A stretch of DNA of 64,000 bases from Geobacillus zalihae NBRC 101842 (lineage in GTDB: Bacteria > Bacillota > Bacilli > Bacillales > Anoxybacillaceae): assembly GCF_001544135.1 (NCBI RefSeq), contig NZ_BCPV01000001.1, positions 124,001 through 188,000 on the forward strand. The letters run 5' to 3'. Positions within the stretch are counted from its first letter, which is position 1, and each line of letters opens with the position of its first letter. Positions 8,466 through 17,154 of this stretch are shown in pieces. Both the position numbers and the translations under genes were made by a program. Below the pieces are notes generated by a model. The model did no database searches. It had not been told where the DNA came from and saw only the letters and a program-made list of their open reading frames with translations.

Positions 8466-8887
8466 TCTCCTTGTTCATTGCGCTTTTGGACATCGCGCAG
8501 CGCTTCAAGGCGGCGTTCGTCCTCTTGAAAATACTGCACCAAATCGCCGATCCGGTCGATGGCGTTCCAGCTCAAATGGTGTTCAATCCCTTCCACGTCG
8601 CGGTAAATGTTTTCTTCGCTGACACCGATCAAACGGAGAAACTGCTCAAGCAGCTCATGGCGGTAGACGAGCCGCTGGCCGATTTTTCTTCCTTTTGGCG
8701 TCAAGACGAGTCCGCGGTATTTCTCATACACTAAATACTCATCTTTATCGAGCTTTTGCACCATTTTCGTCACCGAGGAGGGATGGACGGACAACGCTTC
8801 AGCGATGTCAGAGACGCGGGCATAGCCCTTTTCTTCAATCAAAATGTAAATTTGCTCAATATAATCTTCCATGCTTGGTGTCGGCAA
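8462..8887 (-). CDS. mntR: Manganese transport regulator MntR
   Basis: DtxR-family repressor that binds DNA with Mn(II) bound and shuts off manganese uptake genes. Starting from TTG at 8885-8887 (behind GGGAGGGGACAAACG) the numbering matches B. subtilis exactly: metal ligands D8, E11, H77, E99, E102 and H103 are all present. An N-terminal winged helix (to about 70) is followed by the dimerisation domain; there is no SH3-like domain, as normal for MntR. 141 residues. Upstream in-frame ATG at 8926 would break the numbering. Confidence 0.96.
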   Translation of the reverse strand: MPTPSMEDYIEQIYILIEEKGYARVSDIAEALSVHPSSVTKMVQKLDKDEYLVYEKYRGLVLTPKGRKIGQRLVYRHELLEQFLRLIGVSEENIYRDVEGIEHHLSWNAIDRIGDLVQYFQEDERRLEALRDVQKRNEQGE

Positions 8888-9035
8888 CGTTTGTCCCCTC
8901 CCATTACATTTGTCTGCCGCAGACAAGTGCAGCGGCCGTCAGCATCTCTCATGAACATTGCCGCTTTGCCCGCTTCGGCTAGACGCTGCCGGGCCAGTCG
9001 GCCGCCCAGGCAAACAAAAAATAGCAATCAATCCC

Positions 9036-9041
9036 ATTATA
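9036..9041 (-). promoter_or_regulatory. Extended -10 element upstream of mntR
   Basis: Minus strand TGGTATAAT (TATAAT at 9036-9041) with a TTACGT -35 about 16 bases upstream, inside the end of splB. It would give mntR a leader of roughly 140 bases. Confidence 0.55.
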
Positions 9042-9055
9042 CCATGAAGGGAACA

Positions 9056-10081
9056 TTACGTAAAATACTGCACTTGGGCCGATGGAAAAAAGCGAGCAAT
9101 ATACGAGCGCATGGTTTCCTCCAGCTCCCGCGCTTCCTCGTCACGGTACACATATTTGCCGATGCCGTACCGCCCCCACTTATACTTGCGCTTCGATTCG
9201 TCCAAATCGAGCTTGGTTTTCGGGTAACGCTGCTCGATGACCCGCTTGGCCGGCTTGGTAAACCGATGCTGGATGAGCTCAAACGTCAAATCAGATAAGT
9301 CCACCCCTTCCAATTGCCGGGCGAGCTCCTGAAACAATTCAAAATACCCTTGTTCCCAGCCGTCATGCCGGTAAATCGGCGCGACGACAAAGCCGAGCTT
9401 ATAGCCGGCACCGGCCACTTTGCGCGCTGTTTGAAGCCGCGCGTCAAAGGAGGACGTTCCCGGCTCGAAATGGTTGATCACATAGCGGGAGTTGACGCTG
9501 AAGCGAAACCGCGTTTTGCCGTTATGCTTGGCATCAAGCAAATGGTCGACATGCTCATACTTCGTCACAAATCGGAGCCGCCCGTAGTCGGTCGCGCCAA
9601 TAAACTCAATCGCTTTTTTCAGCGAATGGGTCAAATGATCGATCCCGACAATGTCGGACGTGCATGCCGCCTCGAAGCGAGTAATCTCGGGTGCGCGCTC
9701 GTCAATATACGTTTGCGCTTGAGCGAAAATGTCGTCCAAGTTGACATACACGCGGATATATGGCTTGCTTCCTAATGTCGTTTGCAAATAGCAATAATGG
9801 CAATGGCCCATACATCCGGTTGCCAACGGAATGGCGTATTCGGCTGACGGCTTCGATGAATCAAATTTCAGCGTCCGCCGCACGCCAACAACGAGCGTCG
9901 ATTTCGCATTTCGATACCGGGCTAGCTCCGTCTCTCCCGGAATGCCGCGCACTTGGTTGTGCGATGTCGTCTCGCGAATCTCGATTCCCATTTGTGTAAA
10001 TTTCTCGTACAATTCCTTTCCGAGCGGGTACGACAACGCCTCCGGTTCGAAATACACCAATTTTGGCACAAACGGTTTCAT
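9056..10081 (-). CDS. splB: Spore photoproduct lyase
   Basis: Radical SAM enzyme that repairs the thymine dimer 5-thyminyl-5,6-dihydrothymine formed in UV-irradiated spores. The 341 residues include the iron-sulfur motif CMGHCHYC with cysteines 90, 94 and 97, and the conserved Cys140 that donates a hydrogen in the G. thermodenitrificans/B. subtilis enzymes. It stands alone here without splA. A sigma-G-type -10 lies just upstream (10114-10120), fitting expression in the forespore. Confidence 0.98.
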   Translation of the reverse strand: MKPFVPKLVYFEPEALSYPLGKELYEKFTQMGIEIRETTSHNQVRGIPGETELARYRNAKSTLVVGVRRTLKFDSSKPSAEYAIPLATGCMGHCHYCYLQTTLGSKPYIRVYVNLDDIFAQAQTYIDERAPEITRFEAACTSDIVGIDHLTHSLKKAIEFIGATDYGRLRFVTKYEHVDHLLDAKHNGKTRFRFSVNSRYVINHFEPGTSSFDARLQTARKVAGAGYKLGFVVAPIYRHDGWEQGYFELFQELARQLEGVDLSDLTFELIQHRFTKPAKRVIEQRYPKTKLDLDESKRKYKWGRYGIGKYVYRDEEARELEETMRSYIARFFPSAQVQYFT

Positions 10082-10113
10082 CGTTTTCCCCCATTTCGTC
10101 CATCTTTACAGTT

Positions 10114-10120
10114 TAGTATG
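10114..10120 (-). promoter_or_regulatory. Sigma-G/F-type -10 element of splB
   Basis: The minus strand reads CATACTA, the exact sigma-G -10 consensus, about 33 bases before the splB start. No good -35 could be placed at 17-18 bases, so the call rests on the -10 and on the known forespore expression of splB. Confidence 0.6.
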
Positions 10121-10186
10121 GACGAGAACGGGGGAGTCGTTATCTTACTTTATTTGGAATTCTTTTTTCGTTTCCTTGTCGCCTCC

Positions 10187-10666
10187 TCATCCACATCCAT
10201 CCGCCTCCCAACGAAACCAGCGGGCATGGCCGTCGGTTTCGGCAACGATTTGCCGGCATTCTCGGCCATTGATCATGTGATCCAGATGCAGTTTCGGATC
10301 CCACATATTGTTATACACATGGAACAAATCCCGTTGGCGGCCGATTTCACGAAGCTGCTCAAGCAATCCACGCTTTGCCTCATCTGACATTTGGTTCGCG
10401 ACATGCGTGTGGAAGATGCAAACAACGGTATCGGACGGAACTTGTGCAACAAGATCAGAGAGAAGTTCAACCCCGTCTCCCTCGATCAGACGAATCGGCG
10501 TTTGTTCCAGACATCGGGCTGCCTTTTCAAACAATTGGCGCCGGTCTTTATGTTCGGGCCAAATGAGCGCCTTCATCCATCGTCGATCATCCTCTTTTTT
10601 CAAGTCAATCACATGCAAATCGATACCGATCCGTTCAGCGACCCATGTGAAATTCAACTTGATCAT
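10187..10666 (-). pseudogene. Truncated DUF2332 protein remnant
   Basis: About 155 residues resembling the C-terminal half of DUF2332 proteins, which are normally about 330-350 residues. Recognisable parts are RIGIDLHVIDL, WMKALIWPEHKDRR, IEGDGVELLSDL and VVCIFHTHVANQ. The N-terminal half is absent: upstream sequence up to 10730 reads into unrelated, arginine/lysine-rich codons and then a different promoter region. The ATG at 10664-10666 has GGGAG directly against it, poor for initiation. Most likely a decayed gene; a shortened functional product cannot be excluded. Confidence 0.65.
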
Positions 10667-10871
10667 CTCCCTTATTCTTCGACTTTTCACAACATTCTTC
10701 GCTCTCTTCATGCCATTGAATTCCATCAACTAGAAACTCGATCCTTTCGCTTACTATATTCGTTCCAACATACAGATTGCCCTGCAAAACATTCGCACAC
10801 CTTTGCGATTTGCCATGACAGCTCATGAACGCAATGATACAATAAAACTAAACTGAAAGGAGGGATGCAGA

Positions 10872-11270
10872 ATGTCTCACGAGCTTGTCGAATTGCTTCG
10901 CTCGGTGCTGAAAGAGGAGTTGCAGCCCATTCATGAACGCCTCGACCGCCTAGAAGCCGGACAGCAACGCCTCGAAGAACGACAACAACGCCTCGAAGAA
11001 CGACAACAGCGCCTCGAAGAACAGCAACAACGCCTCGAAGAACAGCAACAACGCCTCGAGGAAAAGTTGGACCATTTCATTATCGAGACGCGCAGCCATT
11101 TCAAAAAAATCGAGGACGAGCTGGCCGACCATCGGCGCATGTTCGAGATATTGTCACATGATTGGCGCAACGCGAACATTGCGATTGAATATTTAAACCA
11201 TAAGATCGGCCAGCACGATCTGGAAATGTATCAACTCAAAAAGCGGCTCGAACTCCAAGAAACAAAGTAA
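10872..11270 (+). CDS. Heptad-repeat coiled-coil protein
   Basis: 132-residue hydrophilic protein of unknown function. Residues about 31-65 are five tandem copies of a seven-residue unit QQRLEER/Q, encoded by 21-bp DNA repeats at 10962-11066. The rest (MSHELVELLRSVLKEELQPI; KLDHFIIETRSHFKKIEDEL) is also predicted helical, so the whole chain is likely a long coiled coil. AAAGGAGGGATGCAGA precedes the ATG. It has no membrane segment or signal peptide. Similar small proteins with varying repeat number occur in Geobacillus, as far as I recall. It is flanked by a pseudogene on one side. Confidence 0.75.
   Translation: MSHELVELLRSVLKEELQPIHERLDRLEAGQQRLEERQQRLEERQQRLEEQQQRLEEQQQRLEEKLDHFIIETRSHFKKIEDELADHRRMFEILSHDWRNANIAIEYLNHKIGQHDLEMYQLKKRLELQETK
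10962..11066 (+). repeat. Five tandem 21-bp repeats inside a coding gene
   Basis: Units begin at 10962, 10983, 11004, 11025 and 11046; each reads CARCARCGCCTCGARGAAMR with few differences. The period of 21 keeps the reading frame and encodes one heptad per unit. Confidence 0.95.
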
Positions 11271-11309
11271 AAGCGCATGCCCGATGACCGGCGCATACGC
11301 TCGAACCGC

Positions 11310-12722
11310 TTATCCCCGCTTGCGAATGCGGAAATTGTCTTCTAACAGCACCCAGTTTTCCGGATACGGATACCCGAGCACCCAGTAGCTGATTCCGCGC
11401 AATCCGTATTCTTTCACCAATTCAAATTTCGCCAACGCGCTGCGGGCGTCCTCAAACCACACTTCATGTTGTCGCCCTTGTTCATCTGTATAGCGGTAAA
11501 ACGGCGAAGCCGCCGCCGCATCGTATTGGATGGACGCCCCGTAGCGAATGGCGCGCTCTAGCGCCTCTTTCGGACTGAACGTTTCCGCCTCTTGCCCTTG
11601 CACGTGCGGCAGCACCCAGTCGCGGGCATAAATTTGAAACCCCATCATGATTTTGCTACGCGGAATGGCGGTCACCGCATAATCGAGCACGCGCCGAATT
11701 TGATTCACCGGCGAAATGGCTTGCGGCGGCCCAAATCGGTAGCCCCACTCATAGGTCATAAGGACAACAAAATCAGCGATGCGTCCGTGGGCTGGGTAGT
11801 CGTGCGCTTCGTACAGCAGCCCTTTTTGTTCAGCGCTTATTTTGGGCGCCAGCGACGTCGATAAAACATACCCTTCGGCGTGAAGCCGGTTGGCCGCCCG
11901 CTGCAAAAACTCGTTATACCGCTTGCGGTCGGACGGATAGACATTTTCAAAATCGACATTCAACGCGCGGTACCCTTTTGCTCGCATCACTTGAATGACG
12001 TTGTCAAGCAATCGCGTTTGCAGCGCAACGTCGGCCAGAATCGTCTGCGCCAGCCTCGAGCCCGGGTCTTGGTACGTAAAGTTCGTGATCGTCATCATCG
12101 GCACGACACGGGCGGCATAAGCCGCCTGAATGAATGCTGTATCATTGATCGGATTGAGCCCGCCATCGGCGCGGATCGTGTAGGCGAATGGCGCGGCATA
12201 GGTCAAATGGCGGCCGACTTCGCGCACTTGCTCCGCTCCTTTCTCCCCTTGGTCCACCGTAAATGCGTTCACCTCGATGAGCGGCTTCGCCGGCGGGATG
12301 ATGAGCCGCTGTCCGGGGACGATCCGGTTCGGATCGGTAATATCGTTTACTTCGATCAGCTGCTGAACCGTCACTCCGTAGAACGAAGCGATTTGCGCCA
12401 GCGTCTCCCCGCTTCGCACCGTATGGATGCGCGCTGGGATGAACAACGTTGTCCCTGGATAAAGGAGCGACGGATTCGTGATCCGGTTCGCCTGTATAAT
12501 CGCTTCGACCGCCACTCCATACTGGCGCGCAATTTGCCATAACGTTTCCCCTGTGCGGACCGTATGGTAACGATATGGAACCGGGATGACGAGCGCTTGG
12601 CCAACGGCTAGCCGGTTCGGGTCGCTCAGTTCATTGGCGGCGACAATCCGCTCGAGTGGAACGCCGTAACGCTGAGCCAACTGCCAAAGCGTCTCCCCGC
12701 GCTTTACGACATGAACAATCAT
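11310..12722 (-). CDS. LysM-GH18 spore cortex/peptidoglycan glucosaminidase-like protein
   Basis: 470 residues: three N-terminal LysM domains (about 2-45, 49-92, 95-139; each with HTVRxGETLxQIA and a final PxQxLxIP) followed by a GH18 domain. The catalytic region reads LNVDFENV, with the acidic residues of the GH18 DxDxE-type motif. This is the architecture of B. subtilis YaaH (SleL)/YdhD, which usually have two LysM domains. These proteins cut spore cortex fragments or sit in the spore coat. The start at 12720-12722 behind AAGGGGGAGCGTC is chosen over an upstream ATG at 12755. Which paralogue it is cannot be decided by eye. Confidence 0.88.
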   Translation of the reverse strand: MIVHVVKRGETLWQLAQRYGVPLERIVAANELSDPNRLAVGQALVIPVPYRYHTVRTGETLWQIARQYGVAVEAIIQANRITNPSLLYPGTTLFIPARIHTVRSGETLAQIASFYGVTVQQLIEVNDITDPNRIVPGQRLIIPPAKPLIEVNAFTVDQGEKGAEQVREVGRHLTYAAPFAYTIRADGGLNPINDTAFIQAAYAARVVPMMTITNFTYQDPGSRLAQTILADVALQTRLLDNVIQVMRAKGYRALNVDFENVYPSDRKRYNEFLQRAANRLHAEGYVLSTSLAPKISAEQKGLLYEAHDYPAHGRIADFVVLMTYEWGYRFGPPQAISPVNQIRRVLDYAVTAIPRSKIMMGFQIYARDWVLPHVQGQEAETFSPKEALERAIRYGASIQYDAAAASPFYRYTDEQGRQHEVWFEDARSALAKFELVKEYGLRGISYWVLGYPYPENWVLLEDNFRIRKRG

Positions 12723-12782
12723 GACGCTCCCCCTTTCGTTCCCTCCTTTTACCACTATATTTTGGCTTTTGCCTTTTATGTA

Positions 12783-12826
12783 AAAAAAAAAACGCCGGTT
12801 CCTCTACGGAAACCAGCGTTTCATCC
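12783..12826 (-). terminator. Terminator after nrdJ
   Basis: Minus strand AACGCTGGTTTCC GTAGA GGAACCGGCGTT followed by about ten T. Confidence 0.88.
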
Positions 12827-12849
12827 ATTCAAACCCATTCGTATCGCCA

Positions 12850-15423
12850 TTACAGGCCGCACTTCAGCTGCGCGCCGCAGTTGGTGCACGTGTTGCAGCC
12901 GCCGATCTCTTCGATCGTCCCTTCGCGGCAAATCGGGCAAATATTGCCGATTTCGGAACCGATTGTCACATCGGTGGCGCGCACATCTTGAATCGTATCA
13001 ACGAGCACGACGGGGCGTTTCGTCTCTTTTTCCTCGAGCTCCTCTGGAAGCAGTTCAAGTTGCTCTTCAATCTGATTCTCCTCAGCCTTTAACGTCAACA
13101 CTTGTGCATCGCGGCTGCCGTCGACATAGACGGTTCCGCCTTTCGCACCGCAACGCCATAAACGCTCGTACACTTTTTGCACTTGCTCGACGGTGTAGCC
13201 CTTCGGCGCGTTGACCGTTTTCGACAAGCTCGAGTCGACCCAACGTTGAATGATGCACTGCACATCGGCGTGCGCTTCCGGAGGCAAGTCCATCGCCGTC
13301 ACAAACCAAGGCGGCAAGTGGTTCGGATCGGCTTCCGGATGTTTGTCCAAATATTCTTGGACGATGTCCGCTTTCACTTCGATAAATTTGCCCAAGCGCC
13401 CGCTCCGGTAGTACGAGAACGAGAAGTACGGCTCAAGCCCGGTTGAGACGCCGACCATTGTCCCTGTCGATCCCGTCGGCGCCACCGTCAGCAAGTGCGA
13501 GTTGCGGATGCCGTATTTCAAAATATCTTGACGAATGTCTTCCGGCATCCGTTTCATGTAGCCAGTGTTGATGAACGCTTCACGCAGCTTGCGCGTCTCT
13601 TCCTCCGTTTCGCCGACCAAAAACGGGAAGCTGCCTTTTTCTTTCGCCAGCTCGATCGAGGCCCGGTATGCGGTCGTGGCGATCGTGCGGAACAGCTCAT
13701 CGACAAGCTGGTTTCCTTCCTCAGAGCCGTACGCTTTTTCGCAGTAAATGAGCAAGTCTGCAAGCCCCATGACGCCAAGGCCGATGCGGCGCTCGCCGAG
13801 CGCTTGTTTTTTGTTTTCCTCAAGGAAGTACGGCGTGGCGTCAATGACGTTGTCTTGCATCCGCACCCCGATTTCGACCGTGCGTTTCAGTTTTTCGTAG
13901 TCCACGACCTTCCGTTCTTTGTCGACCATGTTCGCCAAGTTAATGGCGGCCAGATTGCACACCGAATACGGTGCCAACGGTTGTTCCCCGCACGGGTTGG
14001 TCGCAACGACTTTTTGCCCGTACGCGCGGGCGTTCGTCATTTCGTTGGCGTTGTCGATGAAGAAAATGCCCGGCTCGGCCGAATACGTCGCGCAAATGTT
14101 GATCAGCTTCCACAGTTCGCGGGCACGGATTTTCCGGTAGACGCGGACGCGATAGCCCATTTTCTCCCATTCGCGTACATCGCCGACTTCATGCCATTTT
14201 TCGTTGTAAATGCGCATTTCCTCTTCGGAATAGGTTTCCACGTCCGGGAAGCGGAGCGCGTATTCTTCGTCCTTTTCGACCGCTTCCATGAACTCTTTCG
14301 TCAAGCAGACGGAAATGTTCGCACCGGTCAAAAAGTCTGGGTTGTGCACCGTATATGTACCGCCGGTGCGCAGTTTTTCTTCGGCGTCTTTGATGATGTC
14401 TTCGGTGAAACCGCCGTAGTCAGGCGCGTTCTTGTATCGGACGATCGCTTCGTACATCGCCCGCTCCCGCTCGGTGAGCGGCGTAAATTTCAGTTTGTCG
14501 CGCGCTGCTTTTTTGATGCCTTCGTCTTCCATATTTTCGAGCAGGTAGCGCAAAATGCGCGGGTTTTGCATTTTCGAGACGATGAATTCGATAATGTCCG
14601 GGTGCCAGTCGGCAAGCATAATCATTTGGGCGCCGCGGCGGGAGCCACCTTGCTCGACAAGGTGGGTCAGCTTCGCAATATCGTCAAGCCACGAGACCGA
14701 CCCGGACGATTTGCCGTTCACCCCGCGCGCAAGCGTATGGCGCGGCCGCAATGTCGAGCCGTTCGTCCCAACGCCGCCGCCGCGGCTCATGATTTCCATC
14801 ACCTGCTTCCGATGTTCGGAAATTCCTTCGCGCGAGTCTTTCACAAACGGCATCACATAGCAGTTGAAATACGTCACTTCCTTGCCCGAACCCGCCCCGT
14901 ACAACACGCGGCCGGCCGGAACAAAATTCAAGCTGGCGAGCTCTTGATAAAACTTTTCGAACCACTCTTTCCGCTTTTCTTCCGTCTTTTCCACCGCCGC
15001 CAGCCCGGTCGCATTGCGCTTGGCGATTTGCTCATAGAAAATCTCGAGCGGCTTGTCGATAATGTCGAGCGACCGAACCACAATGCCGGTCTCCGCCTCT
15101 TCCCCTTCGAGCACGTGCCGGTATTCGTCTTCAATCAACACGCGCGCCTTTTTCGCCTCCCAATCGATGTCGACGATAAACCCGAGCCCTCGTGCCGGGA
15201 ATTTCGGATCCTCCTTGATCGTCAACACGACGAAATCGCCCGGTGTGAGCGTCAGCTTCTCCGTATCTTTGAATGAATACCGGTCAAGCATGACCAAACG
15301 GGATACGCCTTTATGGGTGATGTGCATATCCGGCGTAATCGGATGCACTTGCGGAAATAGGCGGATATCCTCGTTCAGCTTGTCAATATTGATCTTCATT
15401 TTTTCGGATGACGCCACCGTCAT
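12850..15423 (-). CDS. nrdJ: Class II (adenosylcobalamin-dependent) ribonucleoside reductase
   Basis: Reduces ribonucleotides to deoxyribonucleotides using coenzyme B12, independent of oxygen. 857 residues. The catalytic core shows NPCGEQPLAPYSVCNLAA (Cys478 is the thiyl site), the substrate loop RGGGVGTNGSTLRPRHT (214-230) and PTGSTGTMVG. The C-terminus has four cysteines CPIC...CTNC plus the final CGL, the redox-active tail. AGAGGAGAGATAGGAGA precedes the ATG. Two NrdR-type boxes lie upstream. It is inserted between mntR and lipM relative to B. subtilis, which uses class I enzymes. Confidence 0.96.
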   Translation of the reverse strand: MTVASSEKMKINIDKLNEDIRLFPQVHPITPDMHITHKGVSRLVMLDRYSFKDTEKLTLTPGDFVVLTIKEDPKFPARGLGFIVDIDWEAKKARVLIEDEYRHVLEGEEAETGIVVRSLDIIDKPLEIFYEQIAKRNATGLAAVEKTEEKRKEWFEKFYQELASLNFVPAGRVLYGAGSGKEVTYFNCYVMPFVKDSREGISEHRKQVMEIMSRGGGVGTNGSTLRPRHTLARGVNGKSSGSVSWLDDIAKLTHLVEQGGSRRGAQMIMLADWHPDIIEFIVSKMQNPRILRYLLENMEDEGIKKAARDKLKFTPLTERERAMYEAIVRYKNAPDYGGFTEDIIKDAEEKLRTGGTYTVHNPDFLTGANISVCLTKEFMEAVEKDEEYALRFPDVETYSEEEMRIYNEKWHEVGDVREWEKMGYRVRVYRKIRARELWKLINICATYSAEPGIFFIDNANEMTNARAYGQKVVATNPCGEQPLAPYSVCNLAAINLANMVDKERKVVDYEKLKRTVEIGVRMQDNVIDATPYFLEENKKQALGERRIGLGVMGLADLLIYCEKAYGSEEGNQLVDELFRTIATTAYRASIELAKEKGSFPFLVGETEEETRKLREAFINTGYMKRMPEDIRQDILKYGIRNSHLLTVAPTGSTGTMVGVSTGLEPYFSFSYYRSGRLGKFIEVKADIVQEYLDKHPEADPNHLPPWFVTAMDLPPEAHADVQCIIQRWVDSSLSKTVNAPKGYTVEQVQKVYERLWRCGAKGGTVYVDGSRDAQVLTLKAEENQIEEQLELLPEELEEKETKRPVVLVDTIQDVRATDVTIGSEIGNICPICREGTIEEIGGCNTCTNCGAQLKCGL

Positions 15424-15510
15424 TCTCCTATCTCTCCTCTTTTATATAATCTCTCATGTTTTTGGCAAAGTTGTCCTGTCTTCTCTACCTTACCATATCA
15501 AACAGAAAAA

Positions 15511-15557
15511 AACAATATATAGTATGATTTTTTATGAAAATCATACTATATATTGTT
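15511..15557. promoter_or_regulatory. Paired NrdR boxes forming a 21-bp inverted repeat
   Basis: Arms at 15511-15531 and 15537-15557 are exact inverted copies around a 5-base centre. Each arm carries one NrdR-like box (ACAATATATAGTAT and its mirror ATACTATATATTGT), similar to the known consensus acaCTATATaTwGtgt. Their centres are about 28-30 bases apart, close to three DNA turns, as usual for NrdR pairs. It lies about 90-135 bases upstream of nrdJ. A TTGACA hexamer on the minus strand (15581-15586) lies just upstream. Confidence 0.75.
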
Positions 15558-15677
15558 AAAGAGAACAAATGATTTCATTTTGTCAAGCAAAAAAAAACAA
15601 AACACGGCGAAAAGCGGAGAAAAACGGGGGAGTGCCGCTGTTTTTGCCGGAAAACGAACGATTTACCGCGTCGCTGC

Positions 15678-16514
15678 TCAGCGCTTGAAGTTCCATTCGT
15701 CGCTTTCGTATTTCGCCCGCGCCAGCTCTTCAACGTACGCCCGCTCTTCGGCGGTGAGCGTGTACGGTTCCAATACGATGTTCAATCCCTTTTCAAATCC
15801 TTTGTAAAACGCCTCTTTCGCTTCCTCGATCGTCACCGTGCGGCTCGTCAACTCATTGATCGCGACTGCCTTCTTTTTAAAATCGCGCTGCAGACGCTCT
15901 TTCACCCGCTCGTTTGGATATTTAAACAAGCTGAACAGCAGCTCTTCGTCCAGATCAAGCAAAATCGATCCGTGCTGCAAAATGACGCCTTTTTGCCGCG
16001 TTTGCGCGCTGCCGGCGATTTTCCGCCCCTCAACGACAAGTTCGTACCATGACGGCGCGTCAAAACAAACGGCCGAGCGCGGGCTGCGCAAATCGGCTTT
16101 CTCTTCTTCTGTCCTCGGCACGGCAAAATACGCATCCAATCCAAGATAACGAAATCCCTCTAAAATGCCTTGGGAAATGACGCGGTATGCTTCCGTCACC
16201 GTCTTCGGCATCGCCGGGTGCGACTCGGAGACGATCACGCTGTATGTCAATTCTTTATCGTGCAGGACGCCGCGCCCGCCGGTCGGCCGACGGACAAAGC
16301 CGAGGCCGTGCCGTTTGACCGCCTCTAAATCAATTTCTTTCTCCACTTTTTGAAAATAACCAATCGACAACGTCGGCGGATTCCAGCCATAAAAGCGGAT
16401 CGTCGGCGGAATTTTGCCTTCGCTGTGCCAATCGAGAAGCGCCTCATCGAGCGCCATATTGAACGCCGGCGGGCAATAGCCGGAATCGATAAAGCGCCAT
16501 ACTTCTTTTGCCAT
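15678..16514 (-). CDS. lipM: Octanoyltransferase LipM
   Basis: Moves octanoyl from acyl carrier protein to GcvH in lipoate synthesis. 278 residues, biotin/lipoate protein ligase fold. The catalytic cysteine falls exactly at residue 150 ([12 protein letters not shown]), matching B. subtilis LipM (YqhM), when the ATG at 16512-16514 is used; GAAGGTGGAACG precedes it. The in-frame extension to 16733 is rejected since it overlaps the divergent yqhL start and has no homologous character. [17 protein letters not shown] is also conserved. The nearby glycine cleavage operon supplies context. Confidence 0.95.
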   Translation of the reverse strand: MAKEVWRFIDSGYCPPAFNMALDEALLDWHSEGKIPPTIRFYGWNPPTLSIGYFQKVEKEIDLEAVKRHGLGFVRRPTGGRGVLHDKELTYSVIVSESHPAMPKTVTEAYRVISQGILEGFRYLGLDAYFAVPRTEEEKADLRSPRSAVCFDAPSWYELVVEGRKIAGSAQTRQKGVILQHGSILLDLDEELLFSLFKYPNERVKERLQRDFKKKAVAINELTSRTVTIEEAKEAFYKGFEKGLNIVLEPYTLTAEERAYVEELARAKYESDEWNFKR

Positions 16515-16723
16515 CGTTCCACCTTCTCTATTGTTCCATACTCTAAACGCTGCGGCGGCTTGTCGACCACCGCCAAGGGGCGGGACGCTTTTGGCCGCCT
16601 TTATTAGTTTAGCAAACAACGCCGGTGAAGGAAAGAAAAATGGCATCACGAAAACCTCTTTGCTTCCCGGCGGCGACTTTATATAATAGGAAATAGCAGA
16701 CGAAGCGAAAGGAGGCATGACGG

Positions 16724-17098
16724 GTGGAAGCATTGCTCATTATTCTCGGCGCAATCATCGTGTATTCCGTCATTACGTACTTCTGGCAGAAGAGAATTGT
16801 CAAAGCATTGACAGAGGAAGAGTTCCGCGCCGGTTATCGAAAAGCGCAACTCGTCGACGTCCGCGAACCGGATGAGTTTGCGGCTGGACATATTTTAGGG
16901 GCTCGCAACATCCCGCTCACGCAGCTTCGCATGCGCATGAAAGAATTGCGCAAAGACCAGCCGATCTATTTGTACTGCCAAAACGGACTGCGCAGCGGGC
17001 GAGCCGCGCAAATGCTCTACCGAAAAGGATACCGCGACTTGTACCATTTAAAAGGCGGATTTAAAACATGGACCGGGAAAGTGAAGAAAAAAGCGTAG
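16724..17098 (+). CDS. yqhL: Rhodanese-like domain protein YqhL
   Basis: 124 residues: an N-terminal membrane anchor (about 3-21) and a rhodanese domain. The active-site loop is [10 protein letters not shown] with the sulfur-carrying cysteine; [17 protein letters not shown] is the usual start of the domain. The GTG at 16724 follows AAAGGAGGCATGACGG. It is divergent from lipM, as in B. subtilis. The sulfur acceptor is unknown. Confidence 0.93.
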   Translation: MEALLIILGAIIVYSVITYFWQKRIVKALTEEEFRAGYRKAQLVDVREPDEFAAGHILGARNIPLTQLRMRMKELRKDQPIYLYCQNGLRSGRAAQMLYRKGYRDLYHLKGGFKTWTGKVKKKA

Positions 17099-17107
17099 CC
17101 CGTTAAC

Positions 17108-17147
17108 CAAAAAGGCGCTCTGCCCAAACAGGCAGGCGCCTCTTTTC
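17108..17147. terminator. Bidirectional terminator between yqhL and ROK gene
   Basis: AAAAAGGCGCTCTGCCC AAA CAGGCAGGCGCCTCTTTT: a GC-rich stem with A run on the left and T run on the right, between convergent genes. Confidence 0.8.
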
Positions 17148-17154
17148 GCATGCG

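Noticed and set aside
10962-11066. Possible CRISPR or minisatellite
   Set aside because: The units are contiguous with no spacers, and they code for in-frame heptads of a protein.
13495-15276. 593-codon open frame on the plus strand
   Set aside because: It is antisense to nrdJ along its whole length, has no ribosome site and a composition typical of GC-rich shadow frames.
15424-15677. Cobalamin riboswitch ahead of the B12-dependent reductase
   Set aside because: The leader is A/T-rich and short and lacks the conserved B12-box and long folded core.
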